Source: CAIZLB01 sp039795875 (lineage in GTDB: Bacteria; Patescibacteriota; Minisyncoccia; Phycocordibacterales; CAIZLB01). Taken from it: a DNA stretch of 38,962 bases. The stretch covers positions 1 to 38,962 of the forward strand of contig JBDKKY010000005.1 in the NCBI GenBank assembly GCA_039795875.1. Direction: 5' to 3'. Positions 31,047 to 38,341 of this stretch are shown one piece after another; positions within the stretch are counted from its first letter, which is position 1; each line of letters begins with the position of its first letter. A program made the translations under genes and the position numbers. The notes under the pieces are model-generated. The model saw only the letters and a program-made list of their open reading frames with translations. It made no database searches and was not told the DNA's origin.

Positions 31047-31874
31047 TTATTGCAGCTTTGCTGTTACTATTTGTCCATCTGATATGTATCGGTGTCCGAC
31101 AGGCATCATAGTACTCAATTTTTGTATATCAGAAATTCTCCCAGCCTTCTGCAAATTATCTAAAATATAATCTCGCTCTTCATCTATATGCATGTCGATT
31201 CGGTGATCAAATTGATATGTTAATTTGGCAAATGCAAAGCCAATATCTTTACTACAGGCACCAACCCACATCACTGGTTCTGTGCTTCCGAATTTTTGTT
31301 TTCGTGTCCAATATGTAATATCGCTAACATACTTCACTACACTGTCGAAGATAGAACCTTCCTTCTCGGGTTGGGCGCCCCAGAAGCGTATGTGGTGTCG
31401 TTTTCGTGGACTATGTCCAATCGGTTCTTGAAATCCAAAGTCCTGTTTACGTCCGAAGAGAAATAATGGGTTGAAGGGGGCGGTTGGATAAGGTTTGTTT
31501 CTTAAAAATTGCACAATCATTTTCAAAGTTGTCCTCATCGTTAGAGGGTCTGCAATACTCCAACCTATAGAAGTAAAGGCGTGAAGCAGATCGTTTTGAG
31601 TCCCAATTAAAATAATATTTACAGGATCAGCAGAAAGTCCATCAGCCGCATGAGTGTATGGTGGAATCTTTTTATTTCTAAATAAAATCGCCCCGAGGTG
31701 AACAAGTTGTGGAAGTAACAAATAAGAAGCGACAAAATATGTGGCTATGACAGCAATGAAGAAGGGAAGGCGGTCAGCCAGGCGAGGATAGATCTGTAAA
31801 GTGATGAGCCACACAGCCAAAATCACTAGTAATCCAACCAATATGCTTCTAAGTAATCCGCGAATGATGTGCAT
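31047..31874 (-). CDS. LssY C-terminal-domain membrane protein (275 aa)
   Basis: Two membrane helices at about residues 7-27 and 35-60 precede an LssY_C domain: DPVNIILIGTQNDLLHAFTS, IGWSIADPLTMRTTLKM, KPYPTAPFNPLFLFGRKQDF, PRKRHHIRFW, and WVGACSKDIGFAF ... HRIDMHIDEERDYI, all recognisable landmarks. LssY was named in Legionella; the biochemical role is not established, but the domain often accompanies DedA and PAP2 phosphatase domains in membrane-lipid contexts. The start at 31874 lies seven bases after TATCAT; the upstream open frame (MCNACGTDRG) crosses the promoter and is rejected. Confidence 0.85.
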   Translation of the reverse strand: MHIIRGLLRSILVGLLVILAVWLITLQIYPRLADRLPFFIAVIATYFVASYLLLPQLVHLGAILFRNKKIPPYTHAADGLSADPVNIILIGTQNDLLHAFTSIGWSIADPLTMRTTLKMIVQFLRNKPYPTAPFNPLFLFGRKQDFGFQEPIGHSPRKRHHIRFWGAQPEKEGSIFDSVVKYVSDITYWTRKQKFGSTEPVMWVGACSKDIGFAFAKLTYQFDHRIDMHIDEERDYILDNLQKAGRISDIQKLSTMMPVGHRYISDGQIVTAKLQ

Positions 31875-31985
31875 TGGTTTTATGATACCACGGTCCGTGC
31901 CACAAGCATTACACACAAGGTAAGATACTATCTATTCCAATCTAGAGATATATAAACGTTGTTTATCGTTTAATCCACCAGCAAC

Positions 31986-32576
31986 TTATTTTTTAGTTTT
32001 ATTCACCTCAGCTAGTTTTTTGGCCGCAGTGCAGGCGTGAGTTCCTGCATACCAAGCACCCCCACCTTCTTTTACATGAGTATAAAAAGTTGTTGATTGA
32101 ACATAGCTTGGTCGTCGTCCATCGTAATAATCAGTTTCTGAACGAACATATAAAGCATCTGTACATTTACCCTCAACATTACACACCGTGTTAGGTTTTA
32201 GTTCAGGTACTCGGATATTATCATTACGTATGTCTTCATCTCGTTCGGGCATAAATTTATTACCATCCTTAAATACATACCACGCAAATGTACATGACGG
32301 GCCTTGGACACGAGCTGTGTCGTCATAATCACATGCTGCCTCTTTTATACACCCTACCTTACCTGTGGGCAACGTAGGTATTGTAGGATTATTTGTTCCG
32401 TTATTTTCAGTGCGGCGATTCTTCATGCTATCATCTATAACCACATTAGTGCTCTCTCTCATGCCCTCGGTAATTAATGCTTTATTATTCTTGTTTTTTG
32501 TTGGTGTATTGACATTGGACCATACTACTAAACCGACAATAATACCCAATAGGATTATTAATATAATTTTTTTTAT
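31986..32576 (-). CDS. Membrane-anchored orphan protein with probable AUA start (196 aa)
   Basis: No ATG or GTG fits the N-terminus. The open frame with a TTG at 32549 starts inside the membrane helix; nine more codons upstream (ATA at 32576-32574, then KKIILIILL) complete a normal Lys-Lys plus hydrophobic anchor, and an in-frame TAA lies just before. TATAAT sits eight bases before the ATA. The exported part is polar with Asn/Thr-rich linker and six Cys (CIKEAAC, SCTF, VCNVEGKC, HACTA), probably disulfide-bonded. Not recognised. Confidence 0.7.
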   Translation of the reverse strand: MKKIILIILLGIIVGLVVWSNVNTPTKNKNNKALITEGMRESTNVVIDDSMKNRRTENNGTNNPTIPTLPTGKVGCIKEAACDYDDTARVQGPSCTFAWYVFKDGNKFMPERDEDIRNDNIRVPELKPNTVCNVEGKCTDALYVRSETDYYDGRRPSYVQSTTFYTHVKEGGGAWYAGTHACTAAKKLAEVNKTKK

Positions 32577-32621
32577 ATGAAATAATTATATACTGTAGTA
32601 CAATCAAAGACAAACTTGTCG

Positions 32622-32659
32622 AATAAATAAAACACCCTTTACAGGGTGTTTTATTTATT
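32622..32659. terminator. Strong bidirectional terminator
   Basis: AATAAATAAAACACCCT-ttac-AGGGTGTTTTATTTATT, a perfect 17-base stem with T runs on both strands. It ends the tRNA-Ser(UGA) downstream element on the minus strand and lies upstream of the 31986 gene. Confidence 0.9.
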
Positions 32660-32660
32660 G

Positions 32661-32763
32661 GCGGAGGAGGTGAGATTCGAAGCTTACAGCTTCAGTACAC
32701 CTTTGCCATTTTCTCAAACTCTTCGAGTTCTCGAAAATAAGGCAAAGCTTTTCGAATCTCACC
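32661..32763 (-). repeat. tRNA-Ser-derived inverted-repeat element
   Basis: Plus-strand 32661-32681 is identical to 21 bases at the 3' end of tRNA-Ser(UGA) (32832-32852, same strand). About 70 bases away, TTTTCGAATCTCACC (32749-32763) repeats part of it in inverted orientation. The pair can fold into a long hairpin. The element sits downstream of the tRNA terminator in the tRNA reading direction. It is not a complete tRNA: no acceptor 5' strand, D arm or anticodon arm. Confidence 0.7.
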
Positions 32764-32765
32764 CG

Positions 32766-32785
32766 AAAGACGCACTAGCGTCTTT
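32766..32785. other. Hairpin in the tRNA-Ser downstream region
   Basis: AAAGACGC-acta-GCGTCTTT, a perfect eight-base stem between the tRNA-Ser terminator and the tRNA-derived repeat. Confidence 0.6.
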
Positions 32786-32800
32786 CTCTCCCCGCAACGC

Positions 32801-32824
32801 AAAAACCGCCCATAAGGCGGTTTT
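32801..32824. terminator. Terminator of tRNA-Ser(UGA)
   Basis: AAAACCGCC-cataa-GGCGGTTTT perfect stem, followed on the minus strand by a T run. Confidence 0.9.
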
Positions 32825-32832
32825 GCTTAATG

Positions 32833-32918
32833 CGGAGGAGGTGAGATTCGAACTCACGGGACCATTACAGCCCTCCTGTTTTCAAGACAGGTGCAATCGA
32901 CCTCTCTGCCACTCCTCC
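32833..32918 (-). tRNA. tRNA-Ser(UGA)
   Basis: Minus strand, class II: acceptor GGAGGAG/CTCCTCC, anticodon stem CCTGT/ACAGG with loop CTTGAAA (anticodon UGA, reads UCA), long variable arm, T arm GTGAG-TTCGAAT-CTCAC, discriminator G. CCA is not encoded. Confidence 0.95.
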
Positions 32919-32951
32919 ATAGGAGATACTAGCAGATTGTCCTTAAAATAT

Positions 32952-33347
32952 CTAGGCCTGGCTTGAATTCTTCAACTCTGACTTCACTCGGTCAATGTTT
33001 GCTTGGTCCAAAACAGGATCGAGGTCAGTGGCCAATTTTTCCAAATCTTCTAGTTCAACTTCAACAAAAGAAATATCCTCATCGATCTGCTTTTCAATCT
33101 CTGCCAATTCTCCGTTCATTGTATCTTGAGCAGTTTTAATCTCTGCACGGTCGCCGTCAGTTAATTCTTTAGCAAGATCTTCTTCGATCTGGGCTTGAAT
33201 CAAATCTTGAATCTCATCAATGATGCTGAGATCAACAACTTGGTCAGCAGGGAGGTCAGCCAACAATGCCCGCACACTAGCGTCTCGTTCTGGACTCAGA
33301 TCCGCGTCGTCAGTGATAAGTGTAAGTATGTCTTGTGGTGTTTTCAT
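32952..33347 (-). CDS. Acidic coiled-coil protein (131 aa)
   Basis: Very rich in Asp and Glu with heptad-like Leu/Ile spacing; residues about 45-115 look like one long or two antiparallel coiled coils (ELAEIEKQIDEDISFVEVEL). No Cys, no membrane segment. Not recognised. It starts 17 bases after the stop of the strongly basic 33365 gene, so both are on one transcript; opposite charge suggests the two proteins bind each other (inference). Confidence 0.75.
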   Translation of the reverse strand: MKTPQDILTLITDDADLSPERDASVRALLADLPADQVVDLSIIDEIQDLIQAQIEEDLAKELTDGDRAEIKTAQDTMNGELAEIEKQIDEDISFVEVELEDLEKLATDLDPVLDQANIDRVKSELKNSSQA

Positions 33348-33364
33348 AAAAATATGTATTTAAA

Positions 33365-34054
33365 TTAATATCCAAGTCCTAGGTTTTCCATTAGTGCTAT
33401 TCGTTTTGTAAGTCGTCGACGTTGCTCAGCATATCCAGCAGCTTTTTCTTGAGCGGCAGCCTGTTGTTCAGCAGCAAAAGACAGTCTTCGTAGTAATATT
33501 GTGAACATGCTTTGTCTATATTTACTCTTACTTTCCCAATAACCTCGTTTGTTTGCCACGCTCGATTCTTGGCTGTATCGTGTTAAACCTTCTTGTCTTT
33601 TGCCGATGGTTTGTTGTAATTTTCCCAGCGCTTCTGGATTCTTGGTACTTTTATACTCAGCCAATTCTGTGCCGGTCTCGGCTTTTTGTGCCGCTAAAGC
33701 TGCTCGTGATTGAGCTCTTTTTTCTAGCCAACCTTTTCCTTTTTCGATACCATCTTCTATTTTGGCCGCACCCATTTTGACACCGGTTTCGATTGTCTTG
33801 CCTGTCAATTTTGCTAACTTTACCCCAGCTCTACCGGCCATCATAACCATCTTACCCGCCACCTTTACAGCAGTTAGTCCCAATTTTGCCAGCTTGCCTT
33901 TTACTGTTGTTGCTTTTTCATTACCCCCCTCGATAACTTTTCCAGTCACAATACGTTCTTGTCGTCCAACTGCGTCGAGCTCCTGATTGTTAGCCGGAAC
34001 CATTGAAAAATCTCCTTCTTGTGGAGCAGTATTGCTTAATTCATAATTTGGCAT
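33365..34054 (-). CDS. Basic Lys/Arg-rich coiled-coil protein (229 aa)
   Basis: The first 40 residues are mixed, then a long Lys/Ala/Gly-rich amphipathic stretch (KGKLAKLGLTAVKVAGKMVM, VKLAKLTGKTIETGVKMGAAK) with spaced hydrophobic residues, and a C-terminal helical region rich in Arg, Gln and Ala. The middle repeats look like histone-H1 or apolipoprotein-type amphipathic helices. Not recognised as a family. It precedes an acidic coiled-coil protein on the same transcript. Start at 34054 (MPNYELSNTA); A+T-rich upstream with several TATA boxes. Diverges from ruvX. Confidence 0.72.
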   Translation of the reverse strand: MPNYELSNTAPQEGDFSMVPANNQELDAVGRQERIVTGKVIEGGNEKATTVKGKLAKLGLTAVKVAGKMVMMAGRAGVKLAKLTGKTIETGVKMGAAKIEDGIEKGKGWLEKRAQSRAALAAQKAETGTELAEYKSTKNPEALGKLQQTIGKRQEGLTRYSQESSVANKRGYWESKSKYRQSMFTILLRRLSFAAEQQAAAQEKAAGYAEQRRRLTKRIALMENLGLGY

Positions 34055-34112
34055 AAATATATATGTTTGATTTAAAGAAATTGATAATATTTTGTGATAC
34101 CATCAATTATAC

Positions 34113-34568
34113 ATGAAATACCTAGGTATAGACTATGGCTCAAAGAAGATTGGTATTGCCAAAAGTGACGAAGAGGGCCGATTTGCCTTTCCATATAGCA
34201 TTATCAAGCCTCAAACGGATATGTCCCATGTCAAGACAATCGTCAATATCTGCGTCAAGGAGGGTGTCAATGATGTGGTTATTGGGCGATCTATCGATCT
34301 GGCGGGGAAGGAGAATAGAATTGAAGAAGATATTTTGGCGTTTATCGAAGTGTTTATAGAACAATCCGGTTGCGCCATTCATCGATTCGACGAACGAATG
34401 ACTACTTCGGGTGCTCAGGCGATGTTGCGTTCTACATTTACATATAGTGCGAACTCTAAAGATACTGCTAAGAATGCTAAAGCCATTCGTGAACACAGTA
34501 AAGATGATGATGCTAAAGTCGCAGCGTATATGTTGCAAGGTTTTCTCGATCTGCAGCAGAGAGTATAG
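34113..34568 (+). CDS. ruvX: Putative Holliday junction resolvase RuvX/YqgF (151 aa)
   Basis: RuvX/YqgF is an RNase H-fold nuclease acting in pre-16S rRNA maturation and possibly on Holliday junctions. The motifs are clear: LGIDYGSKKIGIAKS with the first Asp at residue 7, DERMTTSGA with Glu near 96, and DDDAKVAAYMLQGFLD with Asp near 134. Length fits the family. The next gene has its own -10 immediately behind the TAG stop. Confidence 0.94.
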   Translation: MKYLGIDYGSKKIGIAKSDEEGRFAFPYSIIKPQTDMSHVKTIVNICVKEGVNDVVIGRSIDLAGKENRIEEDILAFIEVFIEQSGCAIHRFDERMTTSGAQAMLRSTFTYSANSKDTAKNAKAIREHSKDDDAKVAAYMLQGFLDLQQRV

Positions 34569-34574
34569 TATACT
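34569..34574 (+). promoter_or_regulatory. -10, leaderless start of the tRNA-binding gene
   Basis: TATACT starts right after the ruvX stop codon and lies exactly six bases (GAATGC) before the ATG at 34581. Confidence 0.7.
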
Positions 34575-34580
34575 GAATGC

Positions 34581-34904
34581 ATGATTACATTTGATGAATT
34601 CAAAAAAGTTGAACTCCGGGTGGGGAAAATTCTGTCCGCTGAACCGATAGAAGGATCAGAGAAATTGTTGAAGCTGAGTGTTGATTTTGGGGAAGAGACA
34701 CCTCGAACGGTCGTGTCGGGGATTGCCCAATATATTGAGATGAGTACATTTGTGAATAGCCAGAAGGTTTTTGTAACCAACTTAGAGCCTCGTGACATCA
34801 TGGGTATTCCATCCCAGGCTATGATTTTGGCAGGTAAAGATGAAAGTGGGTTGGCTCTCACTATCATGACCAGAGAGCTTGCGCCGGGTACGTTATTATC
34901 ATAA
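34581..34904 (+). CDS. Stand-alone tRNA-binding domain (MetRS-beta/Trbp111-like, 107 aa)
   Basis: An EMAP-type OB fold: FKKVELRVGKILSAEPIEGSEKLLKLSVDFGE, then RTVVSGIAQYI, KVFVTNLEPRDIMGIPSQAMILA, all diagnostic. Such proteins bind the outside of tRNA corners or act as the separate beta subunit of methionyl-tRNA synthetase. Whether it works with MetRS in this organism cannot be seen. pilM follows four bases after its stop, so it may start the pilus transcript. Confidence 0.92.
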   Translation: MITFDEFKKVELRVGKILSAEPIEGSEKLLKLSVDFGEETPRTVVSGIAQYIEMSTFVNSQKVFVTNLEPRDIMGIPSQAMILAGKDESGLALTIMTRELAPGTLLS

Positions 34905-34908
34905 ATAT

Positions 34909-35919
34909 ATGAACATTCTTACTCGATTTATAAAACGATATATCCCAGTTCCAAAATCTATCTCTTTTGAACATGCGGGGGTGGATATAGGTATAGACCA
35001 TATACGTTTTTTACACCTGAAGAAGCAGGCTGGGGTGATACATGTTGTTGATTATGGAACAGAGAAGTTGCTTTCGCCGGTATCAGGGGGCAAACCTCTC
35101 TCAGCACAATCTGATATTGTACAAATCCTTAAGAAGACTCAGAAAGAACATAAGTTGAAATATGTCGAAGTTTCTTTGCCAGAGGAGAAGATTTACCTCT
35201 ATATGATAGAGATCGAGGATGGTGACGAGACATCAATCCGCAATCAAATAGAATCAAAACTTGAAGAAAATGTCCCTCTCACTGTCGATGATGCTGTATT
35301 TGATTATACAAAGGTAACTAGTATTGCAAATACAAACAAAGCCTTGTATTCAGTAACAGTGGCTGATAAAAAGGATATTGAAGACTATATTTCATTGTTT
35401 GCTTTGGCCAATATGGAAATTGTTTCTTTCTTGATTCAAAATCAAGCGCTGACCAGAACACTGGTTCGTAAGGATGATACAGGTTCGTATTGTATTGTGG
35501 CTGTAGAAAAACATTCGATCGTGGTGTCAGTGGTTTCCTTCGGTGTTGTTATCTATACATCAACCATTAATCGATCTGTGTTTAGGGAAGAAGGAGGTGA
35601 CCTGGTCATCGAGACACCGGAACTTTTGAGTGATGTAGTTTCGGATATTAAGAAGGTGATGACATTCTGGTTGTCATATGTAGAGAAAAATAAAAAATAT
35701 AATTTTCAAAAGATTGAGTCTATTATTTTGACATCGACTCACAATGATATCTTACGATCTGATTTTTCTAACAAAATCAGTAGCCAATTACAAATCCCAA
35801 CAGTGCTGGCTGATGTGTGGATCAATGTTATGGATACAAAGGTAAGTGTGCCGCCGATCACCAAAGACGAGTCATATCAGTACGCGGTAGCTATTGGTTT
35901 GGCTCTTCCTCGAGTATAA
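34909..35919 (+). CDS. pilM: Type IV pilus assembly protein PilM (336 aa)
   Basis: PilM is a cytosolic actin-like ATPase that links the pilus inner-membrane platform (via PilN) to the motors. The N-terminal strand GVDIGIDHIRFLHLKK matches the PilM phosphate-1 region; later segments VSLPEEKIYLYMI, IRNQIESKLEENVPL and DAVFDYTKV match PilM domain 1C. The start at 34909 (MNILTRFIKR) is preferred over the upstream ATG at 34879 that overlaps the previous gene. pilN follows ten bases after its stop. Confidence 0.92.
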   Translation: MNILTRFIKRYIPVPKSISFEHAGVDIGIDHIRFLHLKKQAGVIHVVDYGTEKLLSPVSGGKPLSAQSDIVQILKKTQKEHKLKYVEVSLPEEKIYLYMIEIEDGDETSIRNQIESKLEENVPLTVDDAVFDYTKVTSIANTNKALYSVTVADKKDIEDYISLFALANMEIVSFLIQNQALTRTLVRKDDTGSYCIVAVEKHSIVVSVVSFGVVIYTSTINRSVFREEGGDLVIETPELLSDVVSDIKKVMTFWLSYVEKNKKYNFQKIESIILTSTHNDILRSDFSNKISSQLQIPTVLADVWINVMDTKVSVPPITKDESYQYAVAIGLALPRV

Positions 35920-35929
35920 TTATAAAGAC

Positions 35930-36463
35930 ATGTTTTATCTTCTCTCCACACCGCAGAAAAAGAAAATCAAACAAGAATATTATTCTAAGGTATTCCGATT
36001 GCTTACTACATGTCTATTTATCACTTTGGTTATTGCTGTGTGTTTGGCTGCGCCGACCATTATCAAGGTTTACTCTGAACTAACATCTTTGAATCTGGCA
36101 ATACAACCGTTACAAGATCAGATCTCTACTATGAAGGTGGAAGTGGCTAAGGAAGATGTCTCAAAGATTTTGGCCGATGTAGACATTTTGAGTTTGCCAC
36201 CAAAACCAGATATCTCTAAGATCTATGTGAGACTTATTGAAGTGGTCGAATCGGTGCCAGGAGCCAAGATACAGACGGTGAGTGTTGATACGCTGACCAA
36301 AACTATTAAGGCCAATCTGTACGTGCGAGACAAAGATGTGGCTGAAGCTTTGGTCAAAAAAATAACCGAGGAAAAATATCTGGGTGCTGATCTGCCGTAT
36401 ACAGTCTTGAGTCAGAAGAGCTCATTTACATTTCCTCAAACTTTAAATTATGAAAACTTATAA
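35930..36463 (+). CDS. pilN: Type IV pilus PilN-like membrane protein (177 aa)
   Basis: A short cytosolic N-terminus MFYLLSTPQKKKIKQEYY, the expected PilM-binding tail in position, is followed by one membrane helix (about residues 28-48) and a periplasmic-side coiled coil plus a compact alpha/beta domain. Length and order fit PilN. Start at 35930; a longer in-frame start overlaps pilM and is rejected. Its 3' end overlaps pilO by 14 bases, indicating translational coupling. Confidence 0.85.
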   Translation: MFYLLSTPQKKKIKQEYYSKVFRLLTTCLFITLVIAVCLAAPTIIKVYSELTSLNLAIQPLQDQISTMKVEVAKEDVSKILADVDILSLPPKPDISKIYVRLIEVVESVPGAKIQTVSVDTLTKTIKANLYVRDKDVAEALVKKITEEKYLGADLPYTVLSQKSSFTFPQTLNYENL

Positions 36464-37025
36464 ACTCTTTCTTTCTATCACAGGTGCCGTGCTGATGTTC
36501 ATCATATTGGTGGTAGGAGTTTGGTATGGAAAGAAACAATTTGATATATATGTTTTGAAAATCTCAGAAAAACGAGAATTGGTAAAATTTCTGGAGAAGA
36601 ATAAACAATCATTTGATTTGTATAAAAAGATTCTGGTCCAAGGCTCTTCGGAGCAAGGTGAGATTAAAAAATATGTATTGAGTAATGTGACTTCATTTTC
36701 TGCTATCTCTAAGATCGAGGTTGACATGATCAGAGCAGGATTGGCTACTAAGGATCGAGGAGGTCTCATGTCTGTATCTCCTCGAGAAAATGCTGATCTA
36801 AACAAATACAATGCCCGAGAGGTCAGGGTAGAACTTGAAGCAGAAGGCCCGTATAAAAAGGTTGATGAATATATTAAAACCTTAGGATCAGTGCCGTATG
36901 TCTCAAGTATTGAGAAAGTTGATTTGACATTTCTAGAAAAAATACAAACCACTGTTGCTGCCGAAGGCCCAACAGTCAGAGCCAAGATTTATCTAATAAT
37001 TATAGAGACATTGGTCAAGAAATAA
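36450..37025 (+). CDS. pilO: Type IV pilus PilO-like membrane protein (191 aa)
   Basis: An N-terminal membrane helix (LFLSITGAVLMFIILVVGVWYG), a coiled coil (VLKISEKRELVKFLEKNKQS) and a C-terminal ferredoxin-like domain (VRVELEAEGPYKKVDEYIKTL). This matches PilO, which pairs with PilN. It overlaps pilN by 14 bases and the next gene starts two bases after its stop. Confidence 0.85.
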   Translation: MKTYKLFLSITGAVLMFIILVVGVWYGKKQFDIYVLKISEKRELVKFLEKNKQSFDLYKKILVQGSSEQGEIKKYVLSNVTSFSAISKIEVDMIRAGLATKDRGGLMSVSPRENADLNKYNAREVRVELEAEGPYKKVDEYIKTLGSVPYVSSIEKVDLTFLEKIQTTVAAEGPTVRAKIYLIIIETLVKK

Positions 37026-37026
37026 C

Positions 37027-37395
37027 ATGAAGAAAAAGCCTTTTTCACAAAATAATCTTTCCGGTTTTGCTCCAGAAACACACTGGGATCTGATCTTGAT
37101 GTTTGTGGCTATCTTGGTGATCGTGATCGCTGGATATTTTAGTTACGTGTACATCACCTTGAATAAACACATACAAGCGATTGCAACCGAAACGGCCAAC
37201 ACAGATAACGCTTCAGGCAAAGACGAATTGGCTTTAAAAAAGATCATAAATATGGAATCTGTTATACAAGGATATAGAGATAGAGATCTGATATATCATA
37301 CTCGACTCAATGCGTTGATAAGTAAGGTTCCGGCACCTATTGCGACCACAACTCCAGCGACAAGTACTGTCGTTGCAAGCTCTAGTGTTCGGTGA
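37027..37395 (+). CDS. Membrane protein of the pilM-N-O operon (122 aa)
   Basis: One membrane helix (LILMFVAILVIVIAGYFSYVYI, about residues 22-43) follows a polar N-terminus; the outer part is helical then Thr/Ala/Pro/Ser-rich, ending in a low-complexity tail. It takes the position that PilP has in other pilus operons but lacks a lipobox and PilP beta domain, so it is not clearly PilP. Co-transcription with pilO (one-base gap) supports a pilus role (inference). Confidence 0.78.
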   Translation: MKKKPFSQNNLSGFAPETHWDLILMFVAILVIVIAGYFSYVYITLNKHIQAIATETANTDNASGKDELALKKIINMESVIQGYRDRDLIYHTRLNALISKVPAPIATTTPATSTVVASSSVR

Positions 37396-37409
37396 TATAT
37401 ATTGTATAC

Positions 37410-37481
37410 GCTCTCGTAGTTCAATGGATAGAACTGCGGACTTCTAAGCCGTTAATCTAGGTTCGATTCCTAGCGAGAGCA
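37410..37481 (+). tRNA. tRNA-Arg(UCU)
   Basis: 72 bases: acceptor GCTCTCG/CGAGAGC, D arm GTTC-AATGGATA-GAAC, anticodon loop CTTCTAA (UCU, reads AGA), T arm CTAGG-TTCGATT-CCTAG, discriminator A, no CCA. The anticodon stem GCGGA/GCCGT has one G-U and an A-G mismatch next to the loop. Confidence 0.9.
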
Positions 37482-37483
37482 CT

Positions 37484-37526
37484 ATTATATTGAAAGTGCC
37501 CCATGAAGGGGCATTTTCAATATAAT
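37484..37526. terminator. Very long palindromic terminator after tRNA-Arg(UCU)
   Basis: Two 19-base arms (37484-37502 and 37508-37526) with one mismatch around the five-base loop ATGAA. Arms read ATTATATTGAAAGTGCCCC and its complement. The 3' arm is T-rich. Confidence 0.85.
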
Positions 37527-37538
37527 GTGTGATACGGA

Positions 37539-37709
37539 GCGACCCAACAGTTTGGGTCGCGTTAGGAATCGAACGACTTTTCGTTACTTCATCGAGCTCG
37601 GTAGAGCGAAGGTGAAGTCGAAAAGTACCTGCCGACGTAGTCGGAGATTCCGGACCTTGTAAGGGAACACTTATGCCTGCAAGGCGAAGGATCGACCGTG
37701 CGAGAGCAC
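37539..37709 (+). repeat. tRNA-Arg-derived palindromic element
   Basis: Starts with hairpin GCGACCCAA-cagt-TTGGGTCGC (37539-37560), then GTTAGGAATCGAAC (37561-37574), which is an antisense tRNA-Arg T arm. A long imperfect hairpin (ACTTTTCG ... CGAAAAGT), stems CCGAC/GTCGG and CCTTG/CAAGG follow. It ends GGATCGACCGTGCGAGAGCAC (37689-37709), close to the sense 3' end of tRNA-Arg(UCU). No open frame and no complete tRNA. Confidence 0.55.
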
Positions 37710-37740
37710 ATTTAAAACATTGGTGTTATACTTTAATAAT

Positions 37741-38304
37741 ATGAAAAAAATAATCACCGTGGTTATCCTATTGGCTATTATCGCAGTAGTTATATGTTTA
37801 AACATTAACAAAACAAAAACACCTCCTGAAAACGAAGTTGTTCTCTCCTCACAATCTGCATCCTCAGGTATCCCTTTATACCCAGGATTGACTTGGACAG
37901 AAGAGACTACAAAACCTCACGGGGTTTCATTTGATCAGGTAGAAGGACCTGCTCGTATGTGGATCGCAAAAGAAGGACCGGCAGCAGAGGATCAGGTGCA
38001 CATTAAAGGATTTATACACTACTATAGTGATCTCTTACACAAAGAAGGCTGGTCACCTGATGAACTAGTTGTAAATGGTAAAACATTTACTGCTCCACGG
38101 GGAGAACAGGGATGGTCACCGGGATCATGGGGTTATTTAAAGAATGAGAATGGTAATTTGCGCATGATCATGTTGGAAGCTGATCCAGGATATTCAAAAT
38201 GGATTGAGGGCGCAGAGGGCGATGCTCCTACACCTGAATGTCCGTGTAATCCTTCTTATAGCATAATATTGGGAGAAGTGTCTCTAAAAGATTTGGGGAT
38301 GTAG
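37741..38304 (+). CDS. Membrane-anchored or secreted orphan protein (187 aa)
   Basis: An N-terminal anchor MKKIITVVILLAIIAVVICL with Cys at residue 19 is followed by a polar linker and an extracytoplasmic domain. The Cys lies near the end of the hydrophobic segment but the VICLN context does not clearly fit a lipobox. The domain has paired aromatic motifs (LYPGLTWTEE, GFIHYYSDLLHKEGW, GEQGWSPGSWGYL) and CPC near the end. Not recognised. The start at 37741 lies six bases after TACTTT (or nine after TATACT). Confidence 0.75.
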   Translation: MKKIITVVILLAIIAVVICLNINKTKTPPENEVVLSSQSASSGIPLYPGLTWTEETTKPHGVSFDQVEGPARMWIAKEGPAAEDQVHIKGFIHYYSDLLHKEGWSPDELVVNGKTFTAPRGEQGWSPGSWGYLKNENGNLRMIMLEADPGYSKWIEGAEGDAPTPECPCNPSYSIILGEVSLKDLGM

Positions 38305-38329
38305 TTCTAACGATGACTCTTTTTCATGC

Positions 38330-38335
38330 TAAAAT
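38330..38335 (+). promoter_or_regulatory. Extended -10, leaderless start of the phosphoribosyltransferase gene
   Basis: TGC-TAAAAT exactly six bases (AAAACC) before the ATG at 38342. Confidence 0.75.
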
Positions 38336-38341
38336 AAAACC

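Noticed and set aside
32661..32763. A second complete tRNA-Ser or pseudo-tRNA
   Set aside because: Only the 3' end and an inverted T-arm copy are present; no 5' acceptor strand, D arm or anticodon arm.
37027..37395. Calling the fourth pilus-operon gene pilP
   Set aside because: It lacks a lipobox and the PilP beta domain; only position suggests it.
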